A DNA stretch of 8,342 nucleotides from Bacillota bacterium. Its GTDB lineage: Bacteria > Bacillota > UBA4882 > UBA10575. A program made the position numbers and the translations under genes. The stretch spans positions 1-8,342 of the forward strand of contig JAAZDX010000231.1 in the NCBI GenBank assembly GCA_012512605.1, in the 5' to 3' direction. This document shows, piece after piece, positions 6,165 to 8,342 of the stretch (position 1 is its first letter; the number at the start of each line of letters is the position of its first letter). Below the pieces are notes generated by a model, which saw only the letters and a program-made list of their open reading frames with translations, searched no databases and was not told where the DNA came from.

Positions 6165-7445
6165 TTAAATTACCTCTTTACACTCATCAACGTTACGAAG
6201 GCGTTCAATTTTCGCGCCGACCCCCCGTAACTTCTCTACCATTTTTTCGTAACCCCGATCGATGTTTTCCGCGCTGGAAACCAAGGTTACCCCATCGGCA
6301 ACCAACCCGGCAATTACCAGGGCTGCCCCGGCCCGTAGATCGGTGGTTTCGACCGGCGCCCCACTTAAGAAAGGTACCCCTTTGATGATCGCCCGGTCCC
6401 GGTCGACACGCACATCAGCGCCCATCCGGGTTAGTTCATCCAAATAGCGAAAACGGTTATCAAAGATCGTCTCCCGGATGATACTGGTGCCTTGGGCAAT
6501 GGACATTAAAACGCCGAAGGGCTGCTGCAAATCGGTGGGAAAACCCGGATAGGGCGCAGTCTCCAGATCGGTACTGGCTAAAGGTTCCGGTGCCGCCACC
6601 CGAATGGAAGTTTCCCCCTCTTCCACCAGGGCACCCGTCTCTCGCAGCTTCATAATGGGCGTCCGCAGGTGATCGGGCATCACATTCTCTAAAACGGCCT
6701 CACCCTGTGTCGCAGCTACCGCCATCATATAGGTGCCGGCTTCGATGCGGTCAGGAATAATCGGATGTTCTGCCCCTCTAAGCCCTTCGACCCCTTGGAT
6801 CCGGATTACCTCGGTCCCAGCCCCTCGGATCCGCGCCCCCATCGCATTAAGAAGGACCGCCAAATCCACAATCTCTGGTTCCTTGGCGGCATTCTCCAGA
6901 ACAAAAGTTCCCGGGGTCAGACTAGCCAAATTCATCAGGTTGACTGTCGTCCCCACACTACTGCGGTTAATAAAAAAACCTTTCTCAATCGGGCTGTCCA
7001 TCTTAGCTTTCATCAGGCCGTGTTCGATATTGACCTCAGCCCCCAACGCCTGAAAACCTTTAATATGAAAATCAACCGGCCGCGGCCCCAGAAAACAGCC
7101 GCCCGGTAACGGGATCTCCGCTTCCTTCAAACGGGCCAACATCAACCCGGCCACATAAAAAGACCCCCTTATCTTCCGCGCCAGTTCATAGGGGATCGGT
7201 TTCCGCTTCAGCCCAGAACCGTTAATCAACACCTTACCGGGGGCTTGTTCTTCCACTTTCACTCCTACTTCCCGGAGGATATCCGCCAGCACAACTGCGT
7301 CTAAATCCTGGGGAAAATTAGTGAGGAGTACGTCTTCATCGCCTAATGCCGCGCCAACCATCAAGGCAAGACTACTATTCTTCGAACCGCTGATCCGGAT
7401 CGTACCTTTTAACCGACGGCCGCCTTCAATCCGAAAATATGACAT
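6165..7445 (-). CDS. murA: UDP-N-acetylglucosamine 1-carboxyvinyltransferase
   Basis: MurA transfers enolpyruvate from phosphoenolpyruvate to UDP-GlcNAc in the cytoplasm, the first committed step of peptidoglycan synthesis. The 426-residue length is normal (E. coli 419). Key residues are visible. Lys22-Asn23 lie in the SGSKNSS motif. Cys117 in PLPGGCFLGPRPVD is equivalent to the catalytic and fosfomycin-binding Cys115 of E. coli. Arg122 follows it. The catalytic Asp305 lies in GFPTDLQQPF, and Arg397 in NIDRGYEK. Both halves of the inside-out alpha/beta-barrel are complete, so the enzyme should be active and fosfomycin-sensitive. The ATG directly follows the ireB stop codon with no gap, and GAGGGGG within the end of ireB is its ribosome-binding site. 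Firmicutes often have two MurA paralogues; which one this is cannot be told here. Confidence 0.96.
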   Translation of the reverse strand: MSYFRIEGGRRLKGTIRISGSKNSSLALMVGAALGDEDVLLTNFPQDLDAVVLADILREVGVKVEEQAPGKVLINGSGLKRKPIPYELARKIRGSFYVAGLMLARLKEAEIPLPGGCFLGPRPVDFHIKGFQALGAEVNIEHGLMKAKMDSPIEKGFFINRSSVGTTVNLMNLASLTPGTFVLENAAKEPEIVDLAVLLNAMGARIRGAGTEVIRIQGVEGLRGAEHPIIPDRIEAGTYMMAVAATQGEAVLENVMPDHLRTPIMKLRETGALVEEGETSIRVAAPEPLASTDLETAPYPGFPTDLQQPFGVLMSIAQGTSIIRETIFDNRFRYLDELTRMGADVRVDRDRAIIKGVPFLSGAPVETTDLRAGAALVIAGLVADGVTLVSSAENIDRGYEKMVEKLRGVGAKIERLRNVDECKEVI

Positions 7446-7700
7446 TTAAACCCCCTCGCTTTCCAGATAATACCGGACCAGTTCTTCAAGGATTTGATCG
7501 CGGTCCAGTTTTCGAATTAGGATGCGGGCGTTTTTATGGCTGGTGATGTAGGCCGGGTCTCCGGAAAGCAGGTAGCCGACAATCTGATCTAACGGGTCAT
7601 AACCCTTTTCTGTCAAAGCAGCACATACTTGTTTAAGAACCTTACTGACCTCTAACCGATCTTCATCTTTCGGCGCAAAGCGGATGGTTTGGTCATGCAC
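7446..7700 (-). CDS. ireB: IreB/ReoM-family regulatory phosphoprotein
   Basis: The 84-residue protein belongs to the IreB family (formerly UPF0297/DUF965). The diagnostic core is GYDPLDQIVGYLLSGDPAYI followed by TSHKNARILIRKLDRDQILEELVRYYLE in two adjoining stretches. In Enterococcus and Listeria such proteins are phosphorylated on N-terminal threonines by a PASTA kinase (IreK/PrkA). In Listeria the unphosphorylated form (ReoM) promotes ClpCP-dependent breakdown of MurA. Thr5 in HDQTIRF matches the phosphoacceptor position. GTG 7700 is chosen because AAGGAGGT lies seven bases upstream; an in-frame ATG at 7745 has no ribosome-binding site and would put that Shine-Dalgarno inside the gene. Length from GTG agrees with the usual 80-90 residues. 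The next gene is murA, with zero spacing. Confidence 0.92.
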   Translation of the reverse strand: MHDQTIRFAPKDEDRLEVSKVLKQVCAALTEKGYDPLDQIVGYLLSGDPAYITSHKNARILIRKLDRDQILEELVRYYLESEGV

Positions 7701-7719
7701 AGGCTTTACCTCCTTAACA

Positions 7720-7752
7720 CCGAGATACAAAAAAGCTCCCCCCATATCTCAG
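7720..7752 (-). promoter_or_regulatory. Inverted repeat in the ireB leader
   Basis: On the minus strand CTGAGATA (7752-7745) can pair with TATCTCGG (7727-7720) in an 8-bp stem with one G-U pair, closing a 17-base loop that contains GGGGGG and TTTTTT. It ends four bases before the ireB Shine-Dalgarno sequence. It could be an operator, a translational hairpin, or part of a terminator for cheX, since a run of six T follows a possible CCCA/TGGG stem. None of these is proven. Confidence 0.4.
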
Positions 7753-7805
7753 TGGGAATTTTTGCGGTTCGCAACTATTATTTGTTTTATTCGAAAAAAA
7801 ACACC

Positions 7806-8282
7806 TTACGAAGCTAGTTCATCTTTCTTTAGAAAGAGGTTTAGTTCGATCTTGCCGGATCCAATCTCAATCGGAACCGTTAATGCGGTATCGATATGTT
7901 TAAGAAAATCAGGAACCTTTCCGTCACTTAGAAGCAGAGGGGGAGTAATGTTACAGCGGTAACCAACTTCAGACAGATTGGTACTGGCGGTCCCGACAAT
8001 AATGTTCTTCAGTTCACAAAGGGCGCTTTTACCCATGGCATCAATGGTCGGATTCTCCACGCCCAACATCCGACCAATAATATTTTTACCGGTCTCTTGA
8101 TCCATCCCACAGATAACTTGACCTTGCAGATCGCCAAGGACACCCACTAATACGGCCAGTTCATACTTGGTCAGGGGATCCGCATTAAAAAAAGGTTTAC
8201 CGGTTTTAACGTCGGGATCCAGCATCATTGCAATTACGGTATGTACAGCACGGACAAAAGATTCAATATGTTGGAAAGTCAT
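7806..8282 (-). CDS. cheX: CheX-type chemotaxis phosphatase
   Basis: The 158-residue protein fits the CheC/CheX/FliY phosphatase superfamily, CheX branch, which removes phosphate from CheY-P and resets chemotactic signalling in the cytoplasm. The N-terminal helix FVRAVHTVIAMMLDPDV (9-25) matches the usual CheX opening. The active helix has the ExxN motif as Glu90-Leu-Lys-Asn93 in ALCELKNIIVG. A single such motif, not the two seen in CheC, favours CheX. A GDLQGQVICGMD strand-turn (50-61) and the C-terminal strand IELNLFLKK complete the fold. ATG 8282 has AGGGGGT six bases upstream. It follows the partial upstream gene by 18 bp, consistent with one operon. Some CheX-like proteins work outside classical chemotaxis, so the exact pathway is open. 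Confidence 0.88.
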   Translation of the reverse strand: MTFQHIESFVRAVHTVIAMMLDPDVKTGKPFFNADPLTKYELAVLVGVLGDLQGQVICGMDQETGKNIIGRMLGVENPTIDAMGKSALCELKNIIVGTASTNLSEVGYRCNITPPLLLSDGKVPDFLKHIDTALTVPIEIGSGKIELNLFLKKDELAS

Positions 8283-8300
8283 GTGTTTACCCCCTTCGTC

Positions 8301-8342
8301 TTAGTCCGCAATCTTCGCGGTACCCAATTGTTTCAAAGCAGC
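8301..8342 (-). CDS. C-terminal end of a gene upstream of cheX, possibly a CheY-like response regulator
   Basis: Thirteen codons and a TAA stop are visible (AALKQLGTAKIAD, stop). The frame ends 18 bp before cheX, close enough for a shared transcript. A helix such as ALKQLG is common at the end of CheY-type receiver domains, and cheX next to a receiver gene would make sense, but the fragment is far too short to identify. Confidence 0.5.
   Translation of the reverse strand, partial: AALKQLGTAKIAD

Noticed and set aside
6733..7109. Two plus-strand frames of about 106 and 114 codons
   Set aside because: They are antisense to the conserved core of murA, with no recognisable family and no start signal.
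7701..7745. Longer IreB from an ATG at 7745
   Set aside because: There is no ribosome-binding site, it overlaps the leader hairpin, and a strong Shine-Dalgarno sequence lies inside it, just before the GTG at 7700.
7793..7806. Terminator directly after cheX
   Set aside because: There is a run of eight T after the stop codon, but only a 3-bp stem (CTT/AAG) precedes it, which is too weak to call.
1..8342. CRISPR arrays, insertion sequences, tRNA or rRNA genes
   Set aside because: I saw no spaced identical repeats, transposase genes with flanking inverted repeats, or RNA gene signatures anywhere in the window.

Overview
The window suggests an endospore-forming Firmicute of the clostridial or Limnochordia-like type. 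It encodes an alpha/beta-type small acid-soluble spore protein, a YlbJ/SpoVV-type sporulation membrane protein, an IreB/ReoM-family regulator, MurA, and a CheX chemotaxis phosphatase. Ribosome-binding sites are strong G-rich Shine-Dalgarno sequences (AGGGAGGTG, AAGGAGGT, GGGGGTG), and TTG or GTG starts are used freely. The genus cannot be fixed by eye.

Layout. The left edge (1-28) holds the first codons of an unidentified minus-strand gene with a good ribosome-binding site, followed by about 290 bp with no firmly supported gene. Two plus-strand genes follow as a likely operon: an EamA/DMT-family exporter (320-1204), then a 746-residue secreted and membrane protein (1231-3471). The latter joins an alkaline-phosphatase-superfamily-like extracytoplasmic domain to a large polytopic membrane domain. 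The two genes run convergently into a shared hairpin terminator (3471-3492).

Everything to the right is on the minus strand. In transcription order, from the right edge, it reads: the tail of a gene that may be CheY-like (8342-8301); cheX (8282-7806); ireB (7700-7446), abutting murA (7445-6165) with zero gap and ending at a strong intrinsic terminator (6153-6119); then a DUF441 (YtwI/YeaL-like) protein (6043-5585), a DUF2619 (YqhV-like) protein (5576-5310) and ylbJ/spoVV (5277-3994); and last the spore protein gene (3853-3500). A sigma-E-like promoter candidate lies upstream of the DUF441 gene.

How the genes fit together. MurA makes the first committed peptidoglycan precursor. IreB/ReoM proteins are known in other Firmicutes to control MurA abundance in response to a PASTA-domain Ser/Thr kinase, so their zero-gap linkage here puts regulator and target in one transcript. 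The DUF441-DUF2619-SpoVV set looks like a membrane-protein operon for spore development, because SpoVV moves dipicolinic acid towards the forespore. It is followed by a spore DNA-binding protein with an unusually long tail. The most interesting candidates are the ireB-murA coupling, the possible sporulation membrane module, and the degenerate phosphatase-like membrane protein.
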